Shown one piece after another: positions 55,077 through 64,000 of a stretch of 64,000 nt of DNA (the first letter of the stretch is position 1; each line of letters begins with the position of its first letter). The notes beneath the pieces are model-generated. The model was not told the DNA's origin and made no database searches. It saw only the letters and a list, made by a program, of their open reading frames with translations. The stretch comes from an uncultured Myxococcales bacterium (GTDB taxonomy: Bacteria > Myxococcota_A > Polyangia > Polyangiales > Polyangiaceae). The stretch covers positions 1 through 64,000 of the forward strand of contig CALMUT010000198.1 in NCBI GenBank assembly GCA_937872925.1, in the 5' to 3' direction. The translations under genes and the position numbers were made by a program.

Positions 55077-57047
55077 CTACTTGGATTCGAGCGCGCGCTG
55101 CACCGTGGCCTGCAATTCGTCCAGCGGGTAGGGCTTCGCCAGAAAGAGCACCGCGCTGTCCTCCACCACCCGGGCGTCTCTGCCATGACTGGGGTACCCG
55201 CTCGAAAGCACCACCGGCAGATTCGGCGCAATCTTTCGCAACTCGGCCAGGACCTCAAACCCGTCCATGCCGGGCATGGTCACGTCGAGCAGAGCGACAC
55301 TGATGTCGTCGGCATGCGCGCGGAACACCTCAAGCGCCTGTTTTCCATCGCACGCCGCAAGCACACTGTGCCCCGCCGTGGTGAGTGCGACGCGCAGCAC
55401 GCGCGCCAGAGGGGCTTCGTCTTCTGCGACCAGCACGGTGGTCACCCGTGGCGCAGCGTGTTCCTGAGGCACCTCAGGCCGAGCACTGGGTGCGCCTTCC
55501 TTGGCGGGGAACAGCACTCGAAAGCGCGTGCCTTCGCCCAAAGTGCTCTCAACTTCAATGGCGCCGCCATGACTGCGTACGATCCCTTGCACGGCCGAAA
55601 GACCCAGGCCGCGACCTGCAAACTTCGTCGTGTAGAACGGATCGAATATCCGCAACTGAGTCGCCGCGTCCATGCCCGTACCCGTATCGGCGACCTCGAA
55701 GGCAACGTAGCTGCCCGGCGACAAATGCAACTCTCTGGCGCGTTCAGAATCAGCGTCGACCTCCACAGCGGCGGTGCGGATCTGGATTTCGCCGGCTCCG
55801 TCCGGCAGCGCTTCAGACGCGTTGAGGATCAAATTCATCGCCAGCTGCTGGAGTTGGGACGGATCCACCTCAACCACGGGCAGGTCTGGCGCAAGTTCGT
55901 AGTGGAGTTCCGCCTTTTTGGAGACCGATACGCGCAGCATGTCCGCAAGCTCAGCCAGCGTTGCGCCCAAATCCACGGTTTCGGTGCGTGGATCCCCCTG
56001 ACCCGCGTAGACCAACAACTGGTGCGTGAGGCCGCTGCCGCGCTGCACCGCTGCGCTGATCTGTTCCAGGCTTGCTTTGACTTGCTGGCTGTCCCCCAAC
56101 TCTCGCATTGCCAGATCTGCGTTCGAGGCCACTACGGTCAGCAAGTTGTTGAAGTCGTGAGCGATGCCCCCAGCGAGCACTCCGAGGGTCTCCAGCTTCT
56201 GCGCATGTTGCACTCTGGATTCGCGACGAGCCCGCGCCGCCTCTTCACGGCGCATCTCCGTCAAATCTCGCATGCCGGTGATGCGCGCCGGTTTGCCGTC
56301 GTACTTCACGTTGCGACCCAAGAGCTCGCAAGGAAAGGTCGACCCGTCTTTGCGTACGGCAGTGCCCTCGTAGGGTGCCTCGACACCCTCCTGGATGTGA
56401 CGCAAAACCACGGCGGCAGACTCCGGGGTTGCGAGCTGCGCTGCCGTGACGCCGACGAGTTCCCCCGGTCCGTAACCGAACATCTCTTCCATCGCGCGGT
56501 TTGCGTGAATGATTTCCCCAGCCACGGAAATGCATAGGCCTTGGAAAGACGCTTCCACCAGCGTTCGGTAGCGCTCTTCGGCCTCCGCGCGCTCGCGTTC
56601 CGCGTGCTTGAGCTCCGTAACGTCGTGAGTGATCAACACGGCGCTCTCGACGACGCCGTCAACCAGAACCGGGCTGATGCGATTGACGTAGTCGCGTCCG
56701 GTCACCGAACCGACGGACTCGTAGCTGGCGAGGGCGGCAGTCTCGTACACACGCTGCAGAGCGGCGCCGAAGGCTTCATGAAACGCGGGCTCCATCCAGC
56801 GGCGCACGTTGGTACCAAGGACGTCCTGCATCCGGTGCCCGGGGGGTGGCCGGTTCATGTAGCTAATCACACCGGCTCGATCGAAATGCAGGATGTAGTC
56901 CGGCGCGTGGAGCGTGATGGAGGTCAGCAGCCGCTCCACGGCGCGCAGCCGCTCGACTTCGCCGGTGGGGGGCGTCGGGGCGCCGCTTTGCGTGCTTTCG
57001 TCTTCGTCGGGGTCAGTCACGGGCACTTGTCCGGGGCACTTCGCCAA
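55077..57047 (-). CDS. Hybrid PAS histidine kinase with receiver domain
   Basis: The 656-residue protein has no membrane segment. A first PAS (about 40-150; APDYILHFDRAGVISYMN) and second PAS (about 160-275; YRTLVEASFQGLCISVAG) precede the phospho-acceptor His near 297 (GGIAHDFNNLL). The HATPase follows with N box LNASEALPDG and G boxes VADTGTGMD and GRGLGLS. A C-terminal receiver has its Asp near 589 (LLDVTMPGMDG). TTG 57047 is the longest start; GTG 57026 or 57020 are alternatives. It senses a cytoplasmic signal and may pass phosphate to an unlinked partner. It diverges from the gene at 57141. Confidence 0.92.
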   Translation of the reverse strand: MAKCPGQVPVTDPDEDESTQSGAPTPPTGEVERLRAVERLLTSITLHAPDYILHFDRAGVISYMNRPPPGHRMQDVLGTNVRRWMEPAFHEAFGAALQRVYETAALASYESVGSVTGRDYVNRISPVLVDGVVESAVLITHDVTELKHAERERAEAEERYRTLVEASFQGLCISVAGEIIHANRAMEEMFGYGPGELVGVTAAQLATPESAAVVLRHIQEGVEAPYEGTAVRKDGSTFPCELLGRNVKYDGKPARITGMRDLTEMRREEAARARRESRVQHAQKLETLGVLAGGIAHDFNNLLTVVASNADLAMRELGDSQQVKASLEQISAAVQRGSGLTHQLLVYAGQGDPRTETVDLGATLAELADMLRVSVSKKAELHYELAPDLPVVEVDPSQLQQLAMNLILNASEALPDGAGEIQIRTAAVEVDADSERARELHLSPGSYVAFEVADTGTGMDAATQLRIFDPFYTTKFAGRGLGLSAVQGIVRSHGGAIEVESTLGEGTRFRVLFPAKEGAPSARPEVPQEHAAPRVTTVLVAEDEAPLARVLRVALTTAGHSVLAACDGKQALEVFRAHADDISVALLDVTMPGMDGFEVLAELRKIAPNLPVVLSSGYPSHGRDARVVEDSAVLFLAKPYPLDELQATVQRALESK

Positions 57048-57140
57048 CGGCCGGGAAATGGAGCCGCCAGCTCACAGCAGATTAGCGCACCGCGCAGCGT
57101 GCGCGGACAATACATACTGCCGAAAATTTGCGACTTGCCT

Positions 57141-58844
57141 ATGCTGGAGATCATGGGACGCGACGCGGGCTTCTTTCAGCATCGCGGGCTCTTCGTCATT
57201 CCGGCCGAAGCGCTGCGCTGCGGGCAGATCGACGCAAACTGTGCGACGGCGCTCCAACAGCGCACATCGATAGATGCCGATTGGGTCGCGGGCTTCAACC
57301 GCGCGTTTTCTCGATACTGCCTGCGGATGGACGACCTGCACGCGCGGGCAAGCGACTTCTTCTTGCCTGCCCGCCATCCGAACTTCGTCATCGTCACGGC
57401 GCCGGCGGCGGTGCGCCCATACACCCAACCCTTTCGCGGCAGTTCTTGGTTCGCCTACGCCTCCGACTTCCGTGCAACCACCTCCAGCGACGAACTCGCG
57501 GTGTTCGTGCTTGTCTACCTAGACGGGCTCAGCCGCACCCAGAGCCCCATGCGGGCGCTGGCCCGGAGCCTGCCGTATTTGCTCACCCTGTCGGAGGCGC
57601 AGATGACGGATCTGCGCGCCGGCTGCGCCCTCACCCAGCGCAGCGACGCCGTCGCCTTCCGTACCTTGGGCGAGCACTTGCAGGCGCTGCGCCGGATGCA
57701 CCATCCGGACCTCGCCCCGCTAACCGCGGCTGCGCCGGACGCCGAAGCCTACGCGCCGCTGCGCGAAGCGGGCCTGCTGGTGCCCAAAGACCTGATGCAC
57801 ACCGTGCAAGGCGTCGCGAACGTGTTCGAGCGCGCTGCGGAAGCTGCCACGCACCGCTATCTCGCGCCGTTCACCGACGAAGCGGACGACGAACACGCCG
57901 ACGCCCTCGCGGGCTGGCTGCGGCAGGCGGCGCCCCAGGTACTTGTCGCCGGGGCCGACGGCCACGTGCTTTGGGATCCCGAAGCTCCCGCCACGACGGA
58001 CGCCCTGCAACAGGCAGCAACCGGCATCACTAAAGTCGCCGCCGAAAGCCTGCGTGCCGATTTGCAAACCGTATCCGATTGCTCCCGCGCTTTCTTGGCC
58101 GCCCTGACGCGCCCAGAACAATTGAAGCCTCCCTCGGAGATCGAGGCCGAGGGCGGCACCTACCTGCACGCCACGCGCCGGTTGGTTGTCTACAGCTTAG
58201 AACAGCCCGGCATTCTGACGCTGATCGAGCCTGCGCCGCCGTTCCATCGCGAGTTGCTCGCAGCGCGAACCATCCACGAATGGGGTCACCTGGCCGTGGA
58301 CGCGGGCTGGGTCCGAGTGCCGGAGGCACGTCGAAACGAGTTTCGCGCGGCTCAAGGCCAACTGGAAGCGCAGTTCGACGCGTTGCTGCGAGCGGCACCC
58401 CTCAGCCAACACCAGGCCGCATACGAAGCTGCCTCGGAAATCATTGGCGCTCCAGCCGATCGCATCGGACCCGCCTTTGCGCACATCATCTTGCAACGAG
58501 CGTCCGACTACGCTTCCAACCTTGTGGCGCAGCGTTTCCTCGACGCGGAACTCCGGCACTATCTTCGCGGGAACCTGCGCAGCCTGCACGACACCGAGCT
58601 GGGCCAGTTCACGCAGCTAGCCCAGCAAGCCTACGCCTTTCAGTACCTGCTGCTGGCTGGCATCGAGAAGCCTTTCGAGTACTTCATGAAGGTGACCGGA
58701 GCACGCGCCACCTTTGTCGAACCGCGCATCGCGTCTGAGGCTCAGCTGGAAACGCTGTTCAGCGCGGTGAGCGCGCTGCTGGGTTGCTTTGAAGTAGACG
58801 CTTCGGCGTTCAGGGATCTGCCTCGGGCTCCGCCAACCCAGTAG
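57141..58844 (+). CDS. Unknown large protein with HEWGH zinc-protease-like motif
   Basis: The frame is open far upstream, but that part is the shadow of the hybrid kinase; ATG 57141 (or 57153) fits the divergent gap. The 567-residue product has no signal peptide. Its one recognisable feature is His379-Glu-Trp-Gly-His383 in ARTIHEWGHLAVDAGW, an HExxH zincin motif, with Glu residues about 60 downstream (AAYEAASEIIG) that could supply the third ligand. The rest is helical (TLGEHLQALRRMHHPDLAPL). It could be a cytoplasmic metallopeptidase or a family that only resembles one. I recognise no named family. Confidence 0.6.
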   Translation: MLEIMGRDAGFFQHRGLFVIPAEALRCGQIDANCATALQQRTSIDADWVAGFNRAFSRYCLRMDDLHARASDFFLPARHPNFVIVTAPAAVRPYTQPFRGSSWFAYASDFRATTSSDELAVFVLVYLDGLSRTQSPMRALARSLPYLLTLSEAQMTDLRAGCALTQRSDAVAFRTLGEHLQALRRMHHPDLAPLTAAAPDAEAYAPLREAGLLVPKDLMHTVQGVANVFERAAEAATHRYLAPFTDEADDEHADALAGWLRQAAPQVLVAGADGHVLWDPEAPATTDALQQAATGITKVAAESLRADLQTVSDCSRAFLAALTRPEQLKPPSEIEAEGGTYLHATRRLVVYSLEQPGILTLIEPAPPFHRELLAARTIHEWGHLAVDAGWVRVPEARRNEFRAAQGQLEAQFDALLRAAPLSQHQAAYEAASEIIGAPADRIGPAFAHIILQRASDYASNLVAQRFLDAELRHYLRGNLRSLHDTELGQFTQLAQQAYAFQYLLLAGIEKPFEYFMKVTGARATFVEPRIASEAQLETLFSAVSALLGCFEVDASAFRDLPRAPPTQ

Positions 58845-58998
58845 CGCCCGGAGCGCGGCGCCGGCGTGCCATTTCCAGCGCGAGTACCAATCTGCACTTG
58901 CTGTGTAAATATTCGACACTGCTACTGAAATACCACGGGTCGCACACTATCCTACATTGTCTCCACATGCTTTCCTGATCCCCAGGAGGCCCGAACCC

Positions 58999-61329
58999 AT
59001 GTCCCTGCGCATCCTTCACTCCGTCACCCTCTTCGCTGCCCTCTGCGTGGCGTGTTCTTCCGCGCCGCCGGACCCGCAGCCCACCGCCTCGACCGCCGAG
59101 ACGCCACGCAAGCCTCTGGGCAAAGCGGACGCCGCCGGCAGTTGCCAGGGTGCGGGGCAAGACTTCTGCGGCGGCAAATCTGCCGACGCCTGCTGGTGCG
59201 ACGATGCGTGCGAGAACTACGGCGACTGCTGCTCGGACAGGTATTCGGTGTGCAGCGCGCTGCCGCTAGCCGTGGAGTCCCTCGACAGTGTTGCCACTTT
59301 CGACGCTCTCGCCTTCTCGGGATCCGAAGGCGCCATCTTGGGCAAGTCCGTCAAGTTTCTGATCGACGCTCGCAACCCCTCGGCGCGCTCGGTGCGTTTC
59401 ATCAACGCGAACTACGCGGGCACGGACGTGGACGCAAAGGCCAAGCAGTTTCATTTCAACTTCGCCCAGGCCACCCTGCCGAACTTCTCCGAAAACGGCC
59501 AGAGCTTCAACGACAAGACCTATTGGACTCAGGACAAGTCCTACTTCGCAGGCACGCTCCAAGAATACAAACTCGGAGCCAACGCCGAACCCTTGTACGC
59601 AATTCAGTTCTACCCCCAGGACGTGATCGCCGAAGCCACCGCCTTGGCTGCAGTGGAAACCCTTGTGCCGGCACTTTCCCTCCAAGGGGCTCGCTTGGCA
59701 TTTGTCTCCCTGGGTCCCCAGCAAACCACCGGGACGGTGAAAACTCAGATGGCTGCCCTCGGCGTCGAGGCACTCAACCTCGATGCCGTCCTGGGCGCCC
59801 TAAACTACATCCCGATGCAGACCGGCGAAGCTTGGGGGTACCTGCGCATCTTTCCCCAGAACCAAGACTTGCTCAGCGCCTTGGACATTCCCGTCTTCGC
59901 GGACTTGCCCTTGGACCTGACCGTCGTGGCCGGCACCATCACCAAGGCGGTGCAGGACGCCAGCTCCCACGTGAACCTCAAGAGCAAGGAGCGCAACACG
60001 CCAAATATGGTGCTGCGAGACGCGGGACCGAGCCACGCAGAGCTCGCCGCCTTCGCAGACAAACCCGTGCACCTGGTCGTCAGTGCGGACCGCTTTTTCA
60101 TCGAGGAGTCCAGCGAAGCCGTGGTGCTCCAGAAATACAAAGAGCGCACCGACAAACCCTGGCAGCCCCTCACCATCGATCCGAACGGCAGCGTCATCTC
60201 CTACCGGGACATGTGTCCGAATAGCGCCGCGGACTGTCTCAAGCTCGCGCCACGCCTGGGTGGCAAGGCCGGCAACCTTGGTTTTCTGATCCACCGCGAC
60301 GTGCTCGGAACCACGGCCGACCCGGGCAGCAAGAGCGCCAGCGTGGGCTACGACATTGCGCCCCACGGCGTCGGCGTGCCCGTGCAGCGCTACTTCGACT
60401 TCGTGAAGCACGCGCCCAATGGCCCGTTGCGCGCGGCCCTGGACGAGCTGATCAGCCAAGAAAAGGCCGGAACGCTCAGCGTCGCCGAGCGCGTGGCGCT
60501 GCTCAGCCAGGTGAAGTCCTTGACGCTAGGAGCGGAGCTGCCCGCCAGCATCTTGAACGAGGTGCGCACGGGCCTGCTCGCCGCCCTGCCCGCGGGCTCG
60601 GAAAGCGTGAAGATCCGCTCCAGCGCCAACGCCGAGGACATCCCCGGATTCGATGGAGCAGGGCTCTACGATAGCTTTCGGGCAGATTTCGACGAGCCCA
60701 ACAACGGCGCGTGCCAAGTCGTGCTCGACAACGACGGCGAGCTCGAGACGGAACCGCGCAGTCTCGAATGCGGCATCAAGGCCGTGTACGCCAGCCTCTG
60801 GAACAAGCGTGCCATTGAAGAACGCTCCTTCGCGCGCATTGACCACGCCACCGCGGGCATGGGCCTGGCCATCGTGCAGCGCTATCGCGAGCTGGGCGAC
60901 GTAGACGCCAACTCCGTGGTCGTCACCCGCGTGCTCAACAGCGGCGGCGTCTACGGCTATACCTTCTCGTCGCAGACCGGAAACAACGTTGTGACGAACC
61001 CGGCGCCGGGCACGTCCAGCGAAAACGTAATGGCGGCGTTTCTGCCTGGACAGCCCAATACCTTCGCAGTCACGCGCTACGCCACGCCTACCGCCGACGG
61101 CGCGCCCTTGACGCAGACCGTTTTGACCCACGCACAAATGAACGAGATGCTGAGCCTGACGCAGCACGTCGAGAGCGTGTACTGCCAGAAGAAGTCAGAC
61201 TATTACCCCGGCAACTGCGGCAGCGTGCTCTTCGACGTCGAAAAGCCTCGCGCACTAGACATGGAACTCAAGCTTTTGACTGGCGGTCGCTTCTTGCTCA
61301 AGCAAGTGCGCGAGTTTTCCGGCAAGTAG
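58999..61329 (+). CDS. Lipoprotein with somatomedin-B and PPDK/PEP-synthase-like domains
   Basis: ATG 58999 follows AGGAGG at 58984-58989, a strong RBS. The 776-residue protein begins with a lipoprotein signal (VTLFAALCVACSS). Residues 37-77 form a somatomedin-B-like knot with eight Cys (CWCDDACENYGDCCSDRY). A 400-residue region of unknown type follows. From about residue 535 comes a pyruvate-phosphate-dikinase N-terminal ATP-grasp signature (VKIRSSANAEDIPGF, GLYDSF) continuing to VYGYTFSSQTG and a C-terminal MELKLLTGGRFLLKQVREF. PPDK-like ATP-binding domains are normally cytoplasmic, so a secreted one is unusual. It may have been recruited as a binding domain. Confidence 0.75.
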   Translation: MSLRILHSVTLFAALCVACSSAPPDPQPTASTAETPRKPLGKADAAGSCQGAGQDFCGGKSADACWCDDACENYGDCCSDRYSVCSALPLAVESLDSVATFDALAFSGSEGAILGKSVKFLIDARNPSARSVRFINANYAGTDVDAKAKQFHFNFAQATLPNFSENGQSFNDKTYWTQDKSYFAGTLQEYKLGANAEPLYAIQFYPQDVIAEATALAAVETLVPALSLQGARLAFVSLGPQQTTGTVKTQMAALGVEALNLDAVLGALNYIPMQTGEAWGYLRIFPQNQDLLSALDIPVFADLPLDLTVVAGTITKAVQDASSHVNLKSKERNTPNMVLRDAGPSHAELAAFADKPVHLVVSADRFFIEESSEAVVLQKYKERTDKPWQPLTIDPNGSVISYRDMCPNSAADCLKLAPRLGGKAGNLGFLIHRDVLGTTADPGSKSASVGYDIAPHGVGVPVQRYFDFVKHAPNGPLRAALDELISQEKAGTLSVAERVALLSQVKSLTLGAELPASILNEVRTGLLAALPAGSESVKIRSSANAEDIPGFDGAGLYDSFRADFDEPNNGACQVVLDNDGELETEPRSLECGIKAVYASLWNKRAIEERSFARIDHATAGMGLAIVQRYRELGDVDANSVVVTRVLNSGGVYGYTFSSQTGNNVVTNPAPGTSSENVMAAFLPGQPNTFAVTRYATPTADGAPLTQTVLTHAQMNEMLSLTQHVESVYCQKKSDYYPGNCGSVLFDVEKPRALDMELKLLTGGRFLLKQVREFSGK

Positions 61330-62244
61330 CTAGTTACACGGCGTCGGCTTGAGATTCGAGTCCTGCGCCACGTTGTTTGCCACGCCTTCGCGATGGATCA
61401 CGATGCGGTCGATCAAATGATAATCGGCTCGGGCGGATAGCTCGAGGCTGTACGTGCCGGCAGTCTTGAACTCCATGTAGATGGCGTGCCCATCGTTGTC
61501 GCTGGTGTTGGTGGACCAATTCCAGTTGCTGGCGCCGGAGCAATACACCTTCATCCAGCCGTCCTTGGTGGAGCCATTTGGGCAGGTGGCGCTGCTCACC
61601 GCCGGCAGCGCGTTGATCGACGCCATAAACGTGGTGTCGTCGCATTTCGGTTTGGGATAGCGCCGGCTTTCGTTCGGTGAAGTGCCCTTCAAACCGTAGT
61701 AGCCCTCGGCATCCGGATAGCGCACCCAGGTGTCGTTGTGCTCGGTCGTGTTCGTGCCCATGCCGATACGGCTGCGCCACTGCATGCGATAGCGGCCCGC
61801 TTGGTCGATGCCAAGCTTCACCGTGATCACGCCCTGGCCTGGATTGTTGTTCTGGCTCGCGCCCTCCCACTGGATGTAGCCCGTGCCATAGGCGCCACTG
61901 GCGCTGTTGGCGGCCTTCCAGCTCCCGGAGAGCGTGAGGTCTTCGGCTTCCATCACGAGCACGCCGTTGCTGCCAACCTTGTAGTCGCAAGCGCCCGGCG
62001 TGCCGCCCGTGCCTCCGCCGCCACTGCCCGCGCTGCCGCCGCCACTGCCCGCGCTGCCGCCGCCACTGCCCGCGCTGCCGCCGCCGCTGCCCGCGCTGCC
62101 GCCGCCGCTGCCCGCGCTGCCCGCGCTGCCGCTCGCTCCCCCGCTGCCCTTTTTCCCGCCAGCGTCGTCGTCACCGCCGCAAGCCGAGAGGCAGAGACCA
62201 GTCGTCAACATTAAGAGCGCAGCGGCGGGAGTGGTGAGGGTCAT
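61330..62244 (-). CDS. Lipoprotein with Gly/Ser linker and carbohydrate-binding-like domain
   Basis: From ATG 62244 (304 residues) the signal ends in a lipobox (TTGLCLSACGG). A linker of repeated SAGSGGG units (DNA repeat at 62030-62120) leads to a beta-sandwich-like domain. There, VLVMEAEDLTLSGSWKAANS and TGYIQWEG near the start, and YSLELSARADYHLIDRIVIH at the end, are typical of CBM6/CBM35-like carbohydrate-binding modules. Several Cys could form disulphides. It probably binds polysaccharide at the cell surface; ligand unknown. It is convergent with the gene at 58999 and next to the DNase I-fold lipoprotein gene upstream. Confidence 0.75.
   Translation of the reverse strand: MTLTTPAAALLMLTTGLCLSACGGDDDAGGKKGSGGASGSAGSAGSGGGSAGSGGGSAGSGGGSAGSGGGSAGSGGGGTGGTPGACDYKVGSNGVLVMEAEDLTLSGSWKAANSASGAYGTGYIQWEGASQNNNPGQGVITVKLGIDQAGRYRMQWRSRIGMGTNTTEHNDTWVRYPDAEGYYGLKGTSPNESRRYPKPKCDDTTFMASINALPAVSSATCPNGSTKDGWMKVYCSGASNWNWSTNTSDNDGHAIYMEFKTAGTYSLELSARADYHLIDRIVIHREGVANNVAQDSNLKPTPCN
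62030..62120. repeat. 21-bp tandem repeat encoding the SAGSGGG linker
   Basis: About four to five head-to-tail 21-bp units (plus-strand unit like GCCGCCGCCACTGCCCGCGCT) lie within the lipoprotein gene at 61330. The first units have CCACTG and the later ones CCGCTG. The unit is seven codons long, so copy-number change would alter linker length without shifting the frame. Confidence 0.8.
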
Positions 62245-62279
62245 CGGCTCACTATACCTGCCACCACGCGGGCGGGGAA

Positions 62280-63176
62280 TCATCGCTTTGCGTATTCCAA
62301 CGTGGCGACGATGGGAAAGTGATCCGAGGGGTAGCGGTCGTTCGGTGGGTACACGGTCAAGTCTGCGTGCCAGCTGCTCGCTGACCAGTCGGTGGTATTG
62401 CCGGCGACGAAGATGTGGTCGATGCGATCCGCAAGATCATAGCTCGGCGGCGGCTCTTGGTTCGTGATCACGCTCCACTCGGCCGCGATGGACTGCGCGT
62501 CCACGAACGCAAAGCCGTGCCCAGCGTCCGTCGTCAAGGTATCCCAAGCCGGATCGCTGGGCTGGGAGTTGAAGTCACCCAGGACGACGACGGGGGTGTT
62601 CTGTGCGAACGGGGCCGTGCGCTCTTTCACGAGCGGTGCGCTCATGGCTTGGCTGGGCGTGTTGTTGTCGAAGTGCGTGCTGGCAAAGTAGATCTCGCGG
62701 TCGCCGGCCTTGTCCTTGAGCAGCGCCCAGACCAGCAAGCGCGGCAACTGGGGTGTGGCGAAGCCGTTGCTATTCGGCACGTCTGGCGTCGGGCTCAGCC
62801 AGTACTCGCCGCTTTCGATCACGCTGAAACGATCCTTGCGATAGAAGATGGCGGCGTCTGGGTAAGGCGCGGCGTCTTCGGGCGCGAAACTGATAGCGCC
62901 TCTGCCTGGCAAACGCTCCAGCATCAGGCCCACTTCGTCGCCGAAGGGACCCAGCTCCTGCAGGCCGACCAGATCCGGATCGTGGCGATCGAAGACGTCG
63001 CGGAACATGTCCAGGCGCTGTTCCCAAGGATCGTGCTCCTTGGTTGCGCACAGCGAACACAGCACGTTGAAGGTCATCACGGAGACCGGAGCCGGCGGCA
63101 GCTTCTGCGCCTCGGGTTCGGCGTCTCCGCAGGCGATCAGATAGAGGGCGCCCAGAGCGACAAAAACACGCTGCAT
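62280..63176 (-). CDS. Endonuclease/exonuclease/phosphatase-family lipoprotein
   Basis: The 298-residue protein has a lipobox signal (ALGALYLIACGD) and then a complete DNase I-like fold. SVMTFNVL (Asn), DPDLVGLQELG (catalytic Glu), FASTHFDNN, VVVLGDFNSQP (Asp/Asn), RIDHIFVAG and YPSDHFPIVATLEY (Asp-His pair) are all present, so a metal-dependent phosphodiesterase is expected. Substrate could be nucleic acid, phospholipid or a sugar phosphate; members vary. It acts outside the cytoplasm. The next gene (61330) lies 36 nt downstream on the same strand. Confidence 0.88.
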   Translation of the reverse strand: MQRVFVALGALYLIACGDAEPEAQKLPPAPVSVMTFNVLCSLCATKEHDPWEQRLDMFRDVFDRHDPDLVGLQELGPFGDEVGLMLERLPGRGAISFAPEDAAPYPDAAIFYRKDRFSVIESGEYWLSPTPDVPNSNGFATPQLPRLLVWALLKDKAGDREIYFASTHFDNNTPSQAMSAPLVKERTAPFAQNTPVVVLGDFNSQPSDPAWDTLTTDAGHGFAFVDAQSIAAEWSVITNQEPPPSYDLADRIDHIFVAGNTTDWSASSWHADLTVYPPNDRYPSDHFPIVATLEYAKR

Positions 63177-63306
63177 GCGGGGAGTGTTTCACCCGGACGC
63201 GGCCGAGTCACGTCCGGACGCGCGTGCCCGCAGGATCCGGACGGATGGGCCGCTGGCCCGAAATTCTAGGGAGAATCCCCCCGGACCCCGGGCTGCCAGG
63301 TGCGGC

Positions 63307-64000
63307 ATGGACTCTGCACTGACCCCTGAGATGCACCCTCTCGGCAACCTGCTCCGCTTCGCCCGTCCCCGCCTCGCTCTGGCCGGCCTGACCTCCGTGG
63401 GTCTGGCCGTTGCCTGCGCGCCCGCCACCGGGGACTCCGTCGATGACGAGTCGACACCTGGCGTGGGGCGCTCCGCCGAGCGCGTCGGCAAGCTGCAGTC
63501 CGCCCATTGTTCGATCACCGTAAAGGGCAAGGGCGCCAAGGACACTGAGACGGACTACATCGCCCGGGTGATCGCCTGCGAGAACACCGGCGCGGGACTG
63601 CAGGCACTCAAGGCCCAAGCGATCGCTGCGCGCAGCGTCGCGTACTACGAGATGGAGTCCAAGGGATCCATCTGCGACGGCCAAGGTTGCCAAGTGTACA
63701 CCTGCTCGAACCAGCCGCAGGCCGTGCACTTTCAGGCCGCGGCGGAAACCGCGCAGCAGTACTTGGCGAACTCGAATATGCTCACCTATGCGTTCTACGT
63801 TTCCGGCGACTCCAACGTTTCTGGCCCTGATTGCCAGGACGTGGGGGGCTCTTTGACGAAGTACGTGACCTTCAACGACGGCAAGACCGGCAAGAGCGTG
63901 ACGCAGACGAAACTGGGCTACGTCGGACCTGCGGGCTTCGGTCAGAATCGCGGCTGCGCGAGCCAGCACGGCATGCGCTGCCTCGAAAACGCCGGACGCG
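63307..64000 (+). CDS. SpoIID/LytB-like lipoprotein, partial at right edge
   Basis: ATG 63307 opens a frame that is still open at base 64000 (231 codons seen). A lipoprotein signal (LTSVGLAVACAP) is followed by a linker and the SpoIID-type pattern DYIARVIACENTGAGLQALK then AQAIAARSVAYYEM. The Glu in ACEN aligns with the catalytic Glu of lytic transglycosylase SpoIID. Cys pairs occur later (CDGQGCQVYTCS). It likely cleaves or binds denuded peptidoglycan. The 3' end is outside the window. Confidence 0.8.
   Translation, partial: MDSALTPEMHPLGNLLRFARPRLALAGLTSVGLAVACAPATGDSVDDESTPGVGRSAERVGKLQSAHCSITVKGKGAKDTETDYIARVIACENTGAGLQALKAQAIAARSVAYYEMESKGSICDGQGCQVYTCSNQPQAVHFQAAAETAQQYLANSNMLTYAFYVSGDSNVSGPDCQDVGGSLTKYVTFNDGKTGKSVTQTKLGYVGPAGFGQNRGCASQHGMRCLENAGR

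Noticed and set aside
56541-57140. Upstream extension of the HEWGH protein
   Set aside because: This part is antisense to the hybrid histidine kinase PAS region and does not look coding.
58900-58960. Possible promoter upstream of the somatomedin-B lipoprotein
   Set aside because: The area is AT-rich but only weak -35/-10 matches were found; not enough to call.

Overview
The window looks like chromosomal DNA of a myxobacterium (Myxococcota, probably Polyangia-like). This rests on high GC, many lipoproteins with Gly/Ser or Ala/Pro linkers, DUF1552/DUF1592 gene pairing, an FHA-domain sigma54 activator, a Ser/Thr kinase, a class III cyclase and a hybrid histidine kinase. The species cannot be named from this sequence alone.

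Positions 1-41200 are a dense defence/toxin-antitoxin island. It opens with frameshifted minus-strand coding remnants (1-1510) and a truncated HsdM (1658). A 1304-residue NACHT-type ATPase with a putative N-terminal nuclease (2422-6336) follows. Two paralogous operons come next. Operon A (6533-14907) is Upf1-like SF1 helicase, small protein, DUF4365-like nuclease, AAA+ ATPase (IetA-like), subtilase (IetS-like). Operon B (29061-34110) is helicase, small protein, CHAT/caspase-like protease, the same AAA+ ATPase, then only the first codons of the subtilase. Slot 3 has a different effector in each operon. Operon A's helicase is frameshifted and operon B's protease slot is truncated. Between A and B lie an ATPase (15130, minus strand), a possible PD-(D/E)xK protein, a protein with a hydrophobic segment, and a type I restriction-modification operon (hsdM, hsdS, a DUF262/HNH GmrSD-like gene, hsdR, an Mrr-like nuclease gene).

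Positions 34271-41125 hold small toxin-antitoxin-like modules, several broken: a helical protein with a truncated PIN domain, a HEPN pair, Xre and BrnT fragments, a nucleotidyltransferase pair behind a perfect palindrome, and an intact AbiEi/AbiEii pair with two operator-like boxes around a promoter. A roughly 130-bp small-ORF block occurs twice here.

From about 41200 to 64000 the content becomes ordinary myxobacterial envelope and signalling genes. These are several lipoproteins (one broken), an AgmX/TonB-C-like protein, a Kazal lipoprotein flanked by 63-bp direct repeats, and the DUF1592/DUF1552 pair. An operon of FHA-sigma54 activator, Cys-rich lipoprotein and TPR protein follows, then a Ser/Thr kinase, adenylate cyclase, hybrid histidine kinase, HEWGH protein, somatomedin-B/PPDK-like lipoprotein, carbohydrate-binding-like lipoprotein, DNase I-fold lipoprotein and a SpoIID-like protein cut by the right edge. 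No tRNA, rRNA, CRISPR array or transposase was recognised.
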